Positions 53,051 to 62,130 of a stretch of 64,000 nt of DNA are shown piece after piece. Both the position numbers and the translations under genes were made by a program. The notes under the pieces are model-generated. The model searched no databases. It saw only the letters and a list, made by a program, of their open reading frames with translations, and was not told the origin of the DNA. How positions within the stretch are numbered: the first letter of the stretch is position 1; every line of letters starts with the position of its first letter. Source of the DNA: Flavobacteriaceae bacterium 3519-10 (lineage in GTDB: Bacteria; Bacteroidota; Bacteroidia; Flavobacteriales; Weeksellaceae); assembly GCA_000023725.1 (NCBI GenBank), contig CP001673.1:1498342-1562341 (forward strand), in the 5' to 3' direction.

Positions 53051-54769
53051 TTATAGTTTTAAATCTGCTTTTACCTGCTGAATTTTAGCTTCTAAAACTG
53101 TGAGTTTACGCTGGAAATCTTGTTCAGAGTCAATTGAATCCTTAACAGACACGTAAAATTTAATTTTAGGTTCAGTTCCCGATGGCCGCACACAAACTTT
53201 GGTTCCGTCTTCGGTATAATAGATCAGGACGTTTGATTTAGGAATGCCATCCATCACCGATTTCTCGTTATTGGTAAGGTTTAAAGAGCTTTGTTCTTTA
53301 TAATCTCTAACTTCAGTCACTTTCGAACCTGCAATCTGGGCAGGAGGATTAAGGCGGAAATCAGTCATCATCTGTGTGATTTCTTCAGCACCGCTTCTTC
53401 CTTTTTTTACAACGTTTATAAGCCCTTCATAATACATTCCGGTTTCCTTATAAATCTCTATCATGTACTGATACATGGTTTTCCCGTTAGCTTTGCACCA
53501 CGCTGCGATCTCACACGCAAGCAAAATCGAGCCGCATGAATCTTTATCGCGCACAAAATCTCCGGTCATAAAACCGAAACTCTCCTCGCCGCCACAGATG
53601 AACTTCTCAGTTCCCTCGAAATCACGGATCATCTTTCCGATCCATTTGAAACCGGTCAGACCGATTTTGCAGTCAACGCCGAACTTTTCAGCGATGTCAA
53701 TAAATATATCGGAAGTAACAATGGTGGATCCGATAAACTCTTTTCCGGTAATTCTCCCGGCTTTTTTCCACTGATCGAGAATGTAATAAGTAAGAATAGT
53801 ATTACATTGGTTGCCGTTCAGCAGCTGCATTTCGCCTTCCAGATTTCGCACAGCGATACCAAGACGGTCGCCATCAGGATCGGTTCCGATTACAATATCG
53901 CCGTTGGTAATCCTTGCAAGATCAAGCGCCATTTCAAGCGCTGCAGGCTCTTCAGGATTTGGTGACGCAACAGTTGGGAAATTTCCGCTCGGGATCATCT
54001 GTTCGCGTACTAAATCTACTTTCGTGAAGCCTGCCTTTTTCAAAGCCTGCGGTACCGTGGTGTAGGTAGTTCCGTGGATCGATGTGAAGACGATATTTAA
54101 GTTATCATAACCGATTTTATCCTTCTGATATAATGAATTCTGCATACAGGCGTCTATATAAACCTCGTCCTGTTCATCACCGATCCATTCGATTAACGCA
54201 TCGTTACCGGTAAATTTAATATCTTCAAATTTCACCGAATATACTTCCCTGATTATGGCGTCGTCGTTTGGCGGCACTATTTGCGCGCCGTCATTCCAAT
54301 ACACTTTGTAGCCGTTATATTCCGGTGGATTGTGGGATGCCGTCAGAACAATGCCTGCGTGGCATTTTTTATCGCGAACGGTAAATGAAAGCTCAGGCGT
54401 CGGGCGGTGTTCTTTGAAAAGTAAAACCGATATTCCGTTTGCGGTAAGTACGTCCGCGCACATTTTGCCGAATTCTCTTGAATTGTTGCGCACGTCGTAT
54501 GCAATAGCAACTTTAATCTGTTCGCCGGGAAACTGCGTATGCAGATAGTTCGCGAGTCCTTGTGTAGCCTGGCCCAGCGTGTATTTATTCAGTCGGTTGG
54601 TGCCCACGCCCATTATGCCGCGCATGCCGCCGGTCCCGAATTCAAGTACGCGGTAGAAAGAATCTTCAAGATCATCGGAGTTTGTCTTGATCCAGTCTTC
54701 AATGATGGATCGTGTGTCCTGGTCGAAAGTTTCGGTAAGCCAGAGCTGCGCTTTTTCTAAAGTGGTCAT
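53051..54769 (-). CDS. Phospho-sugar mutase (phosphoglucomutase/phosphomannomutase)
   Basis: 572-residue alpha-D-phosphohexomutase. Phosphoserine loop TASHNPPEYNGYKVYWNDGA, metal loop GTDPDGDRLGI, sugar-binding CGGEESFGFMTGDFVRDKDS and phosphate-binding RPSGTEPKIKFYV are all present. It interconverts sugar 1- and 6-phosphates; length and motifs are of the phosphoglucomutase-2-like type. Own transcription unit with terminator. Confidence 0.94.
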   Translation of the reverse strand: MTTLEKAQLWLTETFDQDTRSIIEDWIKTNSDDLEDSFYRVLEFGTGGMRGIMGVGTNRLNKYTLGQATQGLANYLHTQFPGEQIKVAIAYDVRNNSREFGKMCADVLTANGISVLLFKEHRPTPELSFTVRDKKCHAGIVLTASHNPPEYNGYKVYWNDGAQIVPPNDDAIIREVYSVKFEDIKFTGNDALIEWIGDEQDEVYIDACMQNSLYQKDKIGYDNLNIVFTSIHGTTYTTVPQALKKAGFTKVDLVREQMIPSGNFPTVASPNPEEPAALEMALDLARITNGDIVIGTDPDGDRLGIAVRNLEGEMQLLNGNQCNTILTYYILDQWKKAGRITGKEFIGSTIVTSDIFIDIAEKFGVDCKIGLTGFKWIGKMIRDFEGTEKFICGGEESFGFMTGDFVRDKDSCGSILLACEIAAWCKANGKTMYQYMIEIYKETGMYYEGLINVVKKGRSGAEEITQMMTDFRLNPPAQIAGSKVTEVRDYKEQSSLNLTNNEKSVMDGIPKSNVLIYYTEDGTKVCVRPSGTEPKIKFYVSVKDSIDSEQDFQRKLTVLEAKIQQVKADLKL

Positions 54770-54806
54770 GGTTTTATGTTGTTTATTTCTATTTGAATGA
54801 TGATTC

Positions 54807-55508
54807 TTAATCGAGTTTTCTGTTCTGAACGTTCGCGGTTTTGTCGATTTTAAAAGCCCGTATCGGATCGTTGTAATAGACGAATTCTGCGGTGTTGCCG
54901 ATGTTGCCTTTAAGTGAATCCTTCACATTTACTTCCGCATAATTTCCGTTTTTAGACATGATATCTAAATTTACGATTGCCCAATAGGGAGCGATTAAGC
55001 TGGCAGAATCTGATATTTTTATCATTGCATCATTGGTTTTGCCCAAAAAATTCGCGCGGCTTTTTTCCGTCATGTAAAGTTGTGCGCGCCGGGTGTTTAC
55101 GGACCCAATAAATTTAGCATTATTTTTTAAACTCAACCGGAAATTATCGGTCTTTATTTCACTTGAAAGATTGATTTCAACCGAATCCGCAACCGCAATT
55201 TTTTCAACATTATATTTAGAATACACGGTAATATTGTAGAAGTCAACGGCTTTGGTGGTGCGTTTTTCGGCAATTGTCAACGTTTTGTCCTTCACTTTTA
55301 TCTTAAGATTATCAAGAATATTGGGATAGGATTCTACGTTCACGAAGCTGCTGTCGCTTTTGATATAAAACAAGCGGAATTTACCTTTGATGTCTAGGTT
55401 TACGAAATCCTCAACCGGGATATCCTTACTTTCGATATTACCTTTTGGAGAGATTTCACCGCAGGAAATAAGAGTTAAAACGGCGTATAATAAAAACAGA
55501 TTTTTCAT
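54807..55508 (-). CDS. DUF2807 lipoprotein
   Basis: 233 residues with lipobox (MKNLFLLYAVLTLISCGEIS). The mature part is a putative auto-transporter-adhesin head-type beta-helix (VEDFVNLDIKGKFRLFYIKS, EKIAVADSVEINLSSEIKTD), matching DUF2807. Function unknown, envelope location. Ends 37 bases before the mutase start and begins 2 bases after the GT2 stop, so probably in an operon with the glycosyltransferase. Confidence 0.8.
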   Translation of the reverse strand: MKNLFLLYAVLTLISCGEISPKGNIESKDIPVEDFVNLDIKGKFRLFYIKSDSSFVNVESYPNILDNLKIKVKDKTLTIAEKRTTKAVDFYNITVYSKYNVEKIAVADSVEINLSSEIKTDNFRLSLKNNAKFIGSVNTRRAQLYMTEKSRANFLGKTNDAMIKISDSASLIAPYWAIVNLDIMSKNGNYAEVNVKDSLKGNIGNTAEFVYYNDPIRAFKIDKTANVQNRKLD

Positions 55509-55510
55509 GT

Positions 55511-56461
55511 CTAAATCACTTCATCGATGTTATAGTTCTTGTGCGTGCGGTTACTGCGGATCATCATTTCGCCGAGGAAGCCTGCTATAAACAATAGCGT
55601 TCCCAGGATCATCATCGTTAACGCAATAAAAAACCACGCATTATTGGTGAGCAAATGCCCGTAAATGCCGCGCGAAACATCAATAAGTTTCGAAAGACCG
55701 AGCCAGAATGCCGATAAGAAACCGATAATGAACATCAAAGTTCCCACTGCGCCAAAAAAGTGCATTGGGCGGCCACCGAAACGGCTTACAAACCAGAGCG
55801 TAATAAGATCTAGAAACCCACGCACAAACCTTTCGGTACCGAATTTTGAGGTTCCGTATGGTCTTGCCTGATGCTGCACTTCTTTTTCGGTGATCCTTCG
55901 GAAACCCGCATTGGCAGCAAGAACAGGGATGTAGCGGTGCATGTCGCCATACACATCTATCGATTTTACGACCTGCTTTTTATACGCCTTCAAACCACAG
56001 TTAAAATCGTGAAGCTCTACGCCAGACACTTTTCGGGCTGCCGAATTGAAAAGTTTCGAAGGTAAATTCTTGGTCATTACGTTGTCGAAACGCTTTTTCT
56101 TCCAGCCTGATACGATGTCGTAATTCTCTTCCTTAACCATGCGGTAAAGCTCAGGAATTTCTTCAGGGAAATCCTGCAGATCGGCATCCATCGTAATTAT
56201 TACCTCGCCCTCCGCTCTTTCGAAAGCGGCGTGTAGCGCCTGAGATTTTCCGTAATTTCTTGAAAATTTAATCCCGTGGATTTGGGGATGCTGTACCCTT
56301 AGGTTTTCGATGATGCTCCACGAAAGATCGGTGCTGCCGTCATCTACAAACCATACTTCATATGATAAACTGGCCGATGTGCATACAAGGTCGATTCGCG
56401 AAAAGAGTTCTTCAAGAGATTCTTCCTCGTTAAGCAGCGGTATAATGATAGATAAATTCAT
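55511..56461 (-). CDS. GT2 glycosyltransferase with C-terminal membrane helices
   Basis: 316 residues. GT-A domain with WFVDDGSTDLSW, ITMDADLQDFPEEI (DxD) and HDFNCGLKAYKKQV, then two transmembrane helices at about 230-310 (AVGTLMFIIGFLSAFWLGLS). This is the layout of DPM1/GtrB-type enzymes that transfer a sugar to undecaprenyl phosphate for later envelope glycosylation. 47 bases after the DUF4199 gene. Confidence 0.92.
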   Translation of the reverse strand: MNLSIIIPLLNEEESLEELFSRIDLVCTSASLSYEVWFVDDGSTDLSWSIIENLRVQHPQIHGIKFSRNYGKSQALHAAFERAEGEVIITMDADLQDFPEEIPELYRMVKEENYDIVSGWKKKRFDNVMTKNLPSKLFNSAARKVSGVELHDFNCGLKAYKKQVVKSIDVYGDMHRYIPVLAANAGFRRITEKEVQHQARPYGTSKFGTERFVRGFLDLITLWFVSRFGGRPMHFFGAVGTLMFIIGFLSAFWLGLSKLIDVSRGIYGHLLTNNAWFFIALTMMILGTLLFIAGFLGEMMIRSNRTHKNYNIDEVI

Positions 56462-56507
56462 GTATAAATGTTAGTGGATAAAATTAATTTTTTAAATAAT
56501 TGAGGTC

Positions 56508-57086
56508 TTAAAGCTCAGTTTTGTTCCTGAAGAAACTCGCAAAAAAGGTCGATAAAATCACATAAAAAACAAGTATCGCGGCGAAGTAATAGGTAAACTG
56601 GCGAAATGAAAACATATCTTTATCTTTGATCATCTCCGGCGTAAAACTTTGCAGTCTGTTTTTGTAATTTGTATTGAGTTCAGCCAGTTCTTTTTCATCT
56701 GCAATCACGGCTTTTGCGCTTTCATATTCTTTATTCAGCTCGGTTTTCTGTCTTTCGATATATTGGTAATTCAGCAGGTCTTTGGCGTCAGGATCAGCAA
56801 TATTCAAGAACAGAAACATCGTTAAAACCGAAAGCAGGCCACCCAAAAACATAGGTTTGAAGGCCCGGCCGAACACATCGCGGAAACCCATCGGAATGCC
56901 GGTTTTCTTGAGTTCATTAACAGAATAATAGGCGCCGGCTACATAAACCACTGGCAGAAGGAAGGCGTTTAAAAGCAATGAATTATTGAAATAATCGGTA
57001 TTCATCCCGAAAAAATACATCCCGAAAAAAATAATCATCGTTACCGCAAACAGCATTAAACCAACAGCATAAACATTTTTTACCAT
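56508..57086 (-). CDS. DUF4199 membrane protein
   Basis: 192 residues with four transmembrane helices (AVGLMLFAVTMIIFFGMYFF, LLNAFLLPVVYVAGAYYSVN, FLGGLLSVLTMFLFLN, YYFAAILVFYVILSTFFASF) and a charged helical loop between the third and fourth. Matches DUF4199, a Bacteroidetes family of unknown function. Upstream of the glycosyltransferase on the same strand. Confidence 0.82.
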   Translation of the reverse strand: MVKNVYAVGLMLFAVTMIIFFGMYFFGMNTDYFNNSLLLNAFLLPVVYVAGAYYSVNELKKTGIPMGFRDVFGRAFKPMFLGGLLSVLTMFLFLNIADPDAKDLLNYQYIERQKTELNKEYESAKAVIADEKELAELNTNYKNRLQSFTPEMIKDKDMFSFRQFTYYFAAILVFYVILSTFFASFFRNKTEL

Positions 57087-57124
57087 GAAAAAGAATTAAA
57101 TATTAAGATTTTTTTTATTTTGAA

Positions 57125-57155
57125 TTTTGAATTTTAGTTTAAAGCCCTATATTTG
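57125..57155 (+). promoter_or_regulatory. SRP RNA promoter
   Basis: TTTTG (125-129), an 18-base spacer and TATATTTG (148-155): a full match to the Bacteroidetes promoter, with start expected near 57160. Confidence 0.75.
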
Positions 57156-57159
57156 CACC

Positions 57160-57252
57160 GGCAAGTCCTACACAACCAGCTCCTGTGAATCCTCCAGGGT
57201 GGGAACGCAGCAAAGGTAAACGGTTGTAGCGGTGTGATGTAGATCGCTTGCC
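57160..57252 (+). ncRNA. ffs: Small signal recognition particle RNA (4.5S type)
   Basis: About 93 bases. The ends pair (GGCAAG at 160-165 with CTTGCC at 247-252) and the centre holds the SRP helix 8 apical region CCAGGGTGGGAACGCAGCA (57193 onward) with a GGAA tetraloop and the asymmetric A-rich loop bound by Ffh. A T-run at 57255-57260 ends it. Directly preceded by a consensus promoter. Confidence 0.9.
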
Positions 57253-57254
57253 AT

Positions 57255-57260
57255 TTTTTT
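57255..57260 (+). terminator. SRP RNA terminator T-run
   Basis: Run of T just after the closing helix of the SRP RNA, which serves as the terminator stem. It overlaps the end of the convergent hydrolase gene. Confidence 0.6.
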
Positions 57261-57945
57261 ATGCCTGAATTTTAAAGGTTTCTCCCAACGCAGGCAACAC
57301 CAACTCCACTCCTTTTTCTTCAAAAATCTTCAATGCTTCGTCGTGATTTATTTTAATTGGCGCGAAAGTATCAAAATGACATCCGATTACTTTCTTTGTT
57401 TTTAATAGTTCGGAGGCTGCAAAAACTGCTTTTCTTGCGCACATCGTGTAATGTCCACCGATCGGAAGAATCGCCAAATCAATATCGCCGAATATCTGCG
57501 GGAACAGCGCCATATCAGCCATCACACCGGTATCGCCGGCAAAATAGATGTTCTTGTCCGAAAACCGGAAAATGTAACCGCAAGGTTCGCCACCATAAGT
57601 TCCGTCAGGGAATGAACTGGTGTGACTTGCAGGAACCATCGAAATTTTAAGGTCATCAATCTTTGCAGAACCGCCAAAATTAATATCAATCGAATTAGGA
57701 TGATCAAAATAACCGCATATTTCGGGCTGACCTATGATTTTGGCTTCCGGATGATGCTGCAGAACTTCTTTCACATCCGCTGTATGATCACCGTGCGCAT
57801 GGGTAATTAAAACAAAATCGATCTTTTGCGCCGCAATATCGAAACCCGAAGTGGCCTTTCCGAAATTATAAAAAGGGTCAGAAAGAATCGTTTTTCCGTT
57901 ATAGGTGAACAGAAAACAGTTCTGTCCGAGGAATTGTATTTTCAT
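57259..57945 (-). CDS. Metal-dependent hydrolase, UlaG/UPF0173-like
   Basis: 228-residue metallo-beta-lactamase-fold hydrolase. Zinc motif LITHAHGDHTADVKEVL and the later histidines in SMVPASHTSSFPDGT and IYFAGDTGVMADMALF. UPF0173 type, substrate unknown. Starts 17 bases after menA stops; part of the menB-menA transcription unit. Confidence 0.9.
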   Translation of the reverse strand: MKIQFLGQNCFLFTYNGKTILSDPFYNFGKATSGFDIAAQKIDFVLITHAHGDHTADVKEVLQHHPEAKIIGQPEICGYFDHPNSIDINFGGSAKIDDLKISMVPASHTSSFPDGTYGGEPCGYIFRFSDKNIYFAGDTGVMADMALFPQIFGDIDLAILPIGGHYTMCARKAVFAASELLKTKKVIGCHFDTFAPIKINHDEALKIFEEKGVELVLPALGETFKIQA

Positions 57946-57962
57946 TGTTTTCAGTTTTTCAG

Positions 57963-58892
57963 TTAGAAATAATTGAGTCCAAACGCCACCAATACACTCA
58001 TCACCAACGTAAAAATGCCAACCTGTTTGAGATAAGGATCGAGCTCTTTAGGTTCCTTGGTCTGCATTATTTTTCTGCGCAGCGCCGTCATCGGAAATAC
58101 AAGGATAAAAAATATGAACGCGTAATAATTCCCCTGCTCGTGAAGTTTGTTCATCATCATAAAGACGAGCATAAGTATGAGCGGTAGCTGCAACAATACG
58201 ATTTCATACACCATCGCATAGCGGTAGCCCATGCGCGCTGCCAGCGTTTTCTTGCCGCTGAGTGTATCGTTTTCAATATCGCGCATATTGTTAAGGTTAA
58301 GGACGCCGACACTCATCATTCCGATGGCTGTCGCGGGTATAAGGATATCCCAGTGAAAGGTTTTGGTGAAGAGAAAATAGCTTCCACACACCGAAACCAA
58401 ACCGAAAAATACGAACACAAAAATATCGCCGAGACCCATATATCCGTAAGGTTTCTTACCGACGGTATATCCGATTGCCGCAAGGATACAGGCAATTCCA
58501 AGTCCTACAAACGTGTAAAATTCCTGCATCAGATTTTCGCGGAAAAATGCAAGATACAGCAGAGCCACAGTGGCAATTAAAGAAAGCACCGCAAACAGGA
58601 TTACGGCATTGCGCATTTGGTTCGCAGTAATTTTTCCGGAAGCCACCGCGCGCTGTTCGGCCTCGTTTATTCTAAGTTTATCGGTTCCTTTTATTCCGTC
58701 GCCATAATCGTTGGCAAAATTAGAGAGTACCTGATACAATAACGTCACAAGCAACGCAAGCGCGAATATTTTCCAGTCCCAGGTTCCGCCTTCTTCGGTT
58801 ATTCTCCATCGTGCGATAAAGGAACCCATGATAATTCCGCTTATCGAAAGCGGCAAAGTGCGCAACCGTGCGGCTTGTATCCAAATATTCAT
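57963..58892 (-). CDS. menA: 1,4-dihydroxy-2-naphthoate polyprenyltransferase MenA
   Basis: 309-residue UbiA-family membrane prenyltransferase that joins the naphthoate ring to the isoprenoid tail in menaquinone synthesis. Aspartate-rich motif NFANDYGDGIKGTDK and second motif NNMRDIENDTLSGKKTLAAR are intact, with eight or nine transmembrane helices. Downstream of menB by 82 bases. Confidence 0.95.
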   Translation of the reverse strand: MNIWIQAARLRTLPLSISGIIMGSFIARWRITEEGGTWDWKIFALALLVTLLYQVLSNFANDYGDGIKGTDKLRINEAEQRAVASGKITANQMRNAVILFAVLSLIATVALLYLAFFRENLMQEFYTFVGLGIACILAAIGYTVGKKPYGYMGLGDIFVFVFFGLVSVCGSYFLFTKTFHWDILIPATAIGMMSVGVLNLNNMRDIENDTLSGKKTLAARMGYRYAMVYEIVLLQLPLILMLVFMMMNKLHEQGNYYAFIFFILVFPMTALRRKIMQTKEPKELDPYLKQVGIFTLVMSVLVAFGLNYF

Positions 58893-58974
58893 AAATAATG
58901 AGTGATGAGTGAGTAGTAAAAGGCAATGTTCAACAGTATATAAATTATTTATTGCTCATTACCAATTACTTATG

Positions 58975-59811
58975 TTACGAAATCCATTTGTTTTCCCCAA
59001 AGTCGGGTTTTCTTTTTTCGAGGAATGCGTTTCGGCCTTCTTTGGCTTCGTCCGTCATATAAGCAAGACGAGTTGCTTCACCGGCAAAAACCTGCTGGCC
59101 TACCATACCATCATCAGTAAGATTCATCGCGAACTTCAACATTCTGATAGACATTGGCGACTTTCCGAGGATTTCCTGTGCCCATTCGTAAGCTTTATCT
59201 TCAAGTTCGGCGTGTGGAAAAATTGCGTTCACCATTCCCATGGCTTCCGCTTCTCTGGCTGAGTAGTTGCGTCCTAAAAAGAAGATTTCGCGTGCTTTTT
59301 TCTGTCCGACCATTTTTGCGAGGTACGCAGAACCATAACCACCGTCGAAACTCGTCACGTCAGCGTCGGTCTGCTTAAAAATCGCGTGTTCTTCGCTGGC
59401 TAAAGTAAGGTCGCAAACCACGTGCAGTGAATGTCCGCCACCCACGGCCCAGCCGTTCACCACGGCGATAACTACCTTCGGCATAAAGCGGATCAGCCGC
59501 TGCACTTCGAGAATGTTCAGGCGGTGCCGGCCATCATCACCTACATAACCCTGCTCGCCGCGCGCTTTCTGGTCGCCGCCGCTGCAGAAAGCGTGTCCGC
59601 CATCTTTTGGACTTGGACCTTCGCCGGTAAGCAGAACAACGCCCACCGATGCATCTTCAGAAACATGGTAAAATGCGTCATAAAGTTCAGAGGTTGTTTT
59701 TGGGCGGAAAGCATTGCGCACTTCAGGCCGGTTAAAGGCGATACGCGCTACTGCGCCGCGTTTTTGGTAAGTAATATCTTCGTATTCTTTTACGGTTTTC
59801 CAGTCGGTCAT
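58975..59811 (-). CDS. menB: 1,4-dihydroxy-2-naphthoyl-CoA synthase MenB
   Basis: 278-residue crotonase-fold enzyme closing the second ring of the menaquinone precursor. GDQKARGEQGYVGDDGRHRL and VNGWAVGGGHSLHVVCDLTL (oxyanion hole), followed by TSFDGGYGSAYLAKMVGQKK, are the MenB hallmark. It is followed by menA. A near-perfect promoter lies directly upstream. Confidence 0.96.
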   Translation of the reverse strand: MTDWKTVKEYEDITYQKRGAVARIAFNRPEVRNAFRPKTTSELYDAFYHVSEDASVGVVLLTGEGPSPKDGGHAFCSGGDQKARGEQGYVGDDGRHRLNILEVQRLIRFMPKVVIAVVNGWAVGGGHSLHVVCDLTLASEEHAIFKQTDADVTSFDGGYGSAYLAKMVGQKKAREIFFLGRNYSAREAEAMGMVNAIFPHAELEDKAYEWAQEILGKSPMSIRMLKFAMNLTDDGMVGQQVFAGEATRLAYMTDEAKEGRNAFLEKRKPDFGENKWIS

Positions 59812-59830
59812 GTCTTTGAAAAATTTTGTC

Positions 59831-59861
59831 CAAAGATAAGTATTTTATGAGGTGAGGCAAA
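59831..59861 (-). promoter_or_regulatory. menB promoter
   Basis: Minus strand TTTG (861-858), a 19-base spacer, then TATCTTTG (838-831): a textbook Bacteroidetes promoter 20 bases before the menB ATG. Confidence 0.75.
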
Positions 59862-59934
59862 GGGAAAACGTAGCAGGATTTGGGTTTCATGTGAGCTGAG
59901 GAGCAACGAAATTTTTGCCCGGCACAAAGTGATA

Positions 59935-60011
59935 CCCGCTTTCCGCTGTATCTTTTTTGGTGGCTTCGGGAGCCTCAGCCACAAAAAAAGGATGCCGCTG
60001 CAATCGGGGCT
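59935..60011 (-). repeat. REP-like palindromic element, copy 1
   Basis: On the minus strand it begins AGCCCCGATTGCAGCGG and ends CAGCGGAAAGCGGG. The core is a hairpin: GTGGCT (960-965) against AGCCAC (977-982), flanked by a T-run and A-run. It shares its outer ends with the element at 60409. Confidence 0.6.
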
Positions 60012-60047
60012 GGCAATTCCGTCGTTTTGTTTAACAAAGGTTTACGT

Positions 60048-60275
60048 TTATTTTCCGTCTTCGCTTTCATGGCTTTCGGCGAGGATCTGTTCGGCCGCCG
60101 CAAAATCGCGCTCGCTTACCAGCAAAAAGTAGTTCTGCGATATCGGGAAGACGGCGATGTTATTTACGTACTCGTTTTTGATGTAGCTCGGGATTTCTCT
60201 TGAAGCTAGCTTAGATTTGGCTAACTCGATTTCGTACAAATAGGAAGACTGGAATATGGGAACTAACTCTGACAT
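60048..60275 (-). CDS. DUF2007 domain protein
   Basis: 75-residue protein (MSELVPIFQSSYLYEIELAK, SYIKNEYVNNIAVFPI, YFLLVSERDFAAAEQILAES) matching DUF2007, a small ferredoxin-like-fold domain sometimes called a prokaryotic signal transducer, possibly binding metals or a ligand. It lies between two REP-like elements. Confidence 0.8.
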   Translation of the reverse strand: MSELVPIFQSSYLYEIELAKSKLASREIPSYIKNEYVNNIAVFPISQNYFLLVSERDFAAAEQILAESHESEDGK

Positions 60276-60408
60276 TCTTTTTTTTGTTAAAGATAGTCAT
60301 GTTTACTAAAATGATCTATAAATCACAGAGTGACGGAGGACAGGGGGTCTTTTTTCGTTAAAGTTGCAACGCGCAGAGCTCTTGCGGAAAAGGAAATGCC
60401 CGAAGTTT

Positions 60409-60484
60409 TAGCCCGGATTGAACGGCCTGTTTGAGCTGCGCGGCGACCGTAAGGTCGCCGCGCAGCGAGTAGTGAAAGCCGGTA
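60409..60484 (+). repeat. REP-like palindromic element, copy 2
   Basis: Starts TAGCCCGGATTGAACGG and ends GTAGTGAAAGCCGG, with a perfect 14-bp stem GCTGCGCGGCGACC (435-448) and GGTCGCCGCGCAGC (453-466) around GTAA. Much more GC-rich than the surroundings. Its opposite orientation to copy 1 brackets the DUF2007 gene. Confidence 0.7.
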
Positions 60485-60522
60485 GGTTATCCCTAAAAAG
60501 CAAAAAATGGGTTGCTCCTGAA

Positions 60523-61932
60523 TTATTCGGTTTTTCTGCGGTTTATAAACCAATAAACCGGTAATCCAAGTAAAATAAGGATGAAGCCAGGCCACGTATA
60601 TTGCGGTTTGAACCAGATCAGCAGTACGCAGAATGCGGTCCCGATCAGCAAATACAAAATGGGGGTAACCGGATAAAGCCACGTTTTATAAGGTCTTTCA
60701 AGTTCAGGTTTTTTGATGCGCAGATAGATGACGCCCAATACGGTAATCATATAGAACAGCACGATTACGAATGAAATCATATCGAGCAGGTCGCCGTACT
60801 GGCCGCTCAATGCGAGTACAGACGCCCAGATCCCCTGCATCCAGAGTGATCTTTCGGGTACGCTGTGTTTATTGTTGTGGATAGCCGATTTAAAGAACAG
60901 TCCGTCCTTCGCCATCGTCTGAAACACGCGCGCGCCGGCCAACACCAGCCCGTTGATGCATCCAAACGTGGAGACCATTACCAATACAGCCATAATTACG
61001 GTGCCGAGATTACCGAAAATAACTTCAGAAGCTGCAACAGCCGGCCTGTTTTTGTCGGCAAATGCAATTGCGTCGCGGTCGAGCGCATTGAGGTAGACAA
61101 AATTTACGAGCAGATACAAAACCATCACCGCCGACGTGCCCAAAACCATCGATTTTACAATGTTTTTCTTTGGATTCTCCATTTCGCCTGATACGAAAGT
61201 AACGTTCTCCCAGGCTACAGAGCTGAACACCGAACCTACCATTGCTGCTGCAATACCACCTAATAGCGTGGCTCCCGAAATGCCTTGCCAGCCGGTTGGA
61301 AACAGATCATTGCCTATTTCCTTACCAAAATCCTGAAAACTGTTCCAGCCGAAACTCATGTTTTCCGCCCACTGCGAATCTTTAACGAACAGAAAACCGA
61401 AGAAAATTATCCCGAGCAACGCGATAATTTTAGATGTTGTAAACACAGTTTGAAGAAGCTTACCATTTTTTACTCCTTTGGTATTGATGAATGTGAGCAG
61501 TAAGATCACTACGATTGCGAGGATCTGAACCCAGGTTATTTTGAAGGTTCCGCTCTGAAACAGCGGCTGCGAATCGTTGAGTGCAGGAACAAGATAGGCT
61601 GTAAATTTCCCGAAAGCCATTGCGACAGCAGCGATTGTGCCCGTTTGGATGACCGCAAACAGCCCCCAGCCGTACAGAAATCCTGTCATCTTACCGAAAA
61701 TCTCGGTGATGTAGGTGTACTGACCCCCCGCCTTTGGAAACATTGAAGAAAGCTCGCCGTATGAAATCGCTGCCGCAATGGTCATAACGCCGGTGATGAC
61801 CCAAACCGCAATGAGCCAGTAGCCCGAGCCGAGATTCCGCATCATATCGGAACTTACAATGAAGATTCCGCTGCCGATCATGGAGCCCATCACGAGCATG
61901 ATGCCGTCCCAAAGTTTGAGTTTTTTCTGCAT
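60523..61932 (-). CDS. APC family amino-acid permease
   Basis: 469 residues, 12 transmembrane helices. The first helix motif VMGSMIGSGIFIVSSDMM and GGQYTYITEIFGKMTGFLYG are the APC substrate-site signatures; SVAWENVTFVSGEMENPKKN is the intracellular loop. Likely an amino-acid/polyamine transporter or exchanger of the LAT type. Confidence 0.93.
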   Translation of the reverse strand: MQKKLKLWDGIMLVMGSMIGSGIFIVSSDMMRNLGSGYWLIAVWVITGVMTIAAAISYGELSSMFPKAGGQYTYITEIFGKMTGFLYGWGLFAVIQTGTIAAVAMAFGKFTAYLVPALNDSQPLFQSGTFKITWVQILAIVVILLLTFINTKGVKNGKLLQTVFTTSKIIALLGIIFFGFLFVKDSQWAENMSFGWNSFQDFGKEIGNDLFPTGWQGISGATLLGGIAAAMVGSVFSSVAWENVTFVSGEMENPKKNIVKSMVLGTSAVMVLYLLVNFVYLNALDRDAIAFADKNRPAVAASEVIFGNLGTVIMAVLVMVSTFGCINGLVLAGARVFQTMAKDGLFFKSAIHNNKHSVPERSLWMQGIWASVLALSGQYGDLLDMISFVIVLFYMITVLGVIYLRIKKPELERPYKTWLYPVTPILYLLIGTAFCVLLIWFKPQYTWPGFILILLGLPVYWFINRRKTE

Positions 61933-62106
61933 AAAATTTAAATTAAAGCCTGATGATTGGTGTATAGTAATTAAGAGGTGCCGAAGCGGTTTTCGTTTTG
62001 AAACGCGTAAATATATTAATTTTCTTCAAAGATCAACAGCTTTTATAATGAACCTGAGTTCTGCAAAGCACTAAAACCTGCTTTTACATATTATTACAAA
62101 ATTGAT

Positions 62107-62114
62107 TAGTTTTG
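62107..62114 (+). promoter_or_regulatory. -7 promoter box for the DUF4920 gene
   Basis: TAGTTTTG, matching TAnnTTTG, 16 bases before the ATG at 62131. Confidence 0.5.
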
Positions 62115-62130
62115 TAGAAATTTAAAATAA

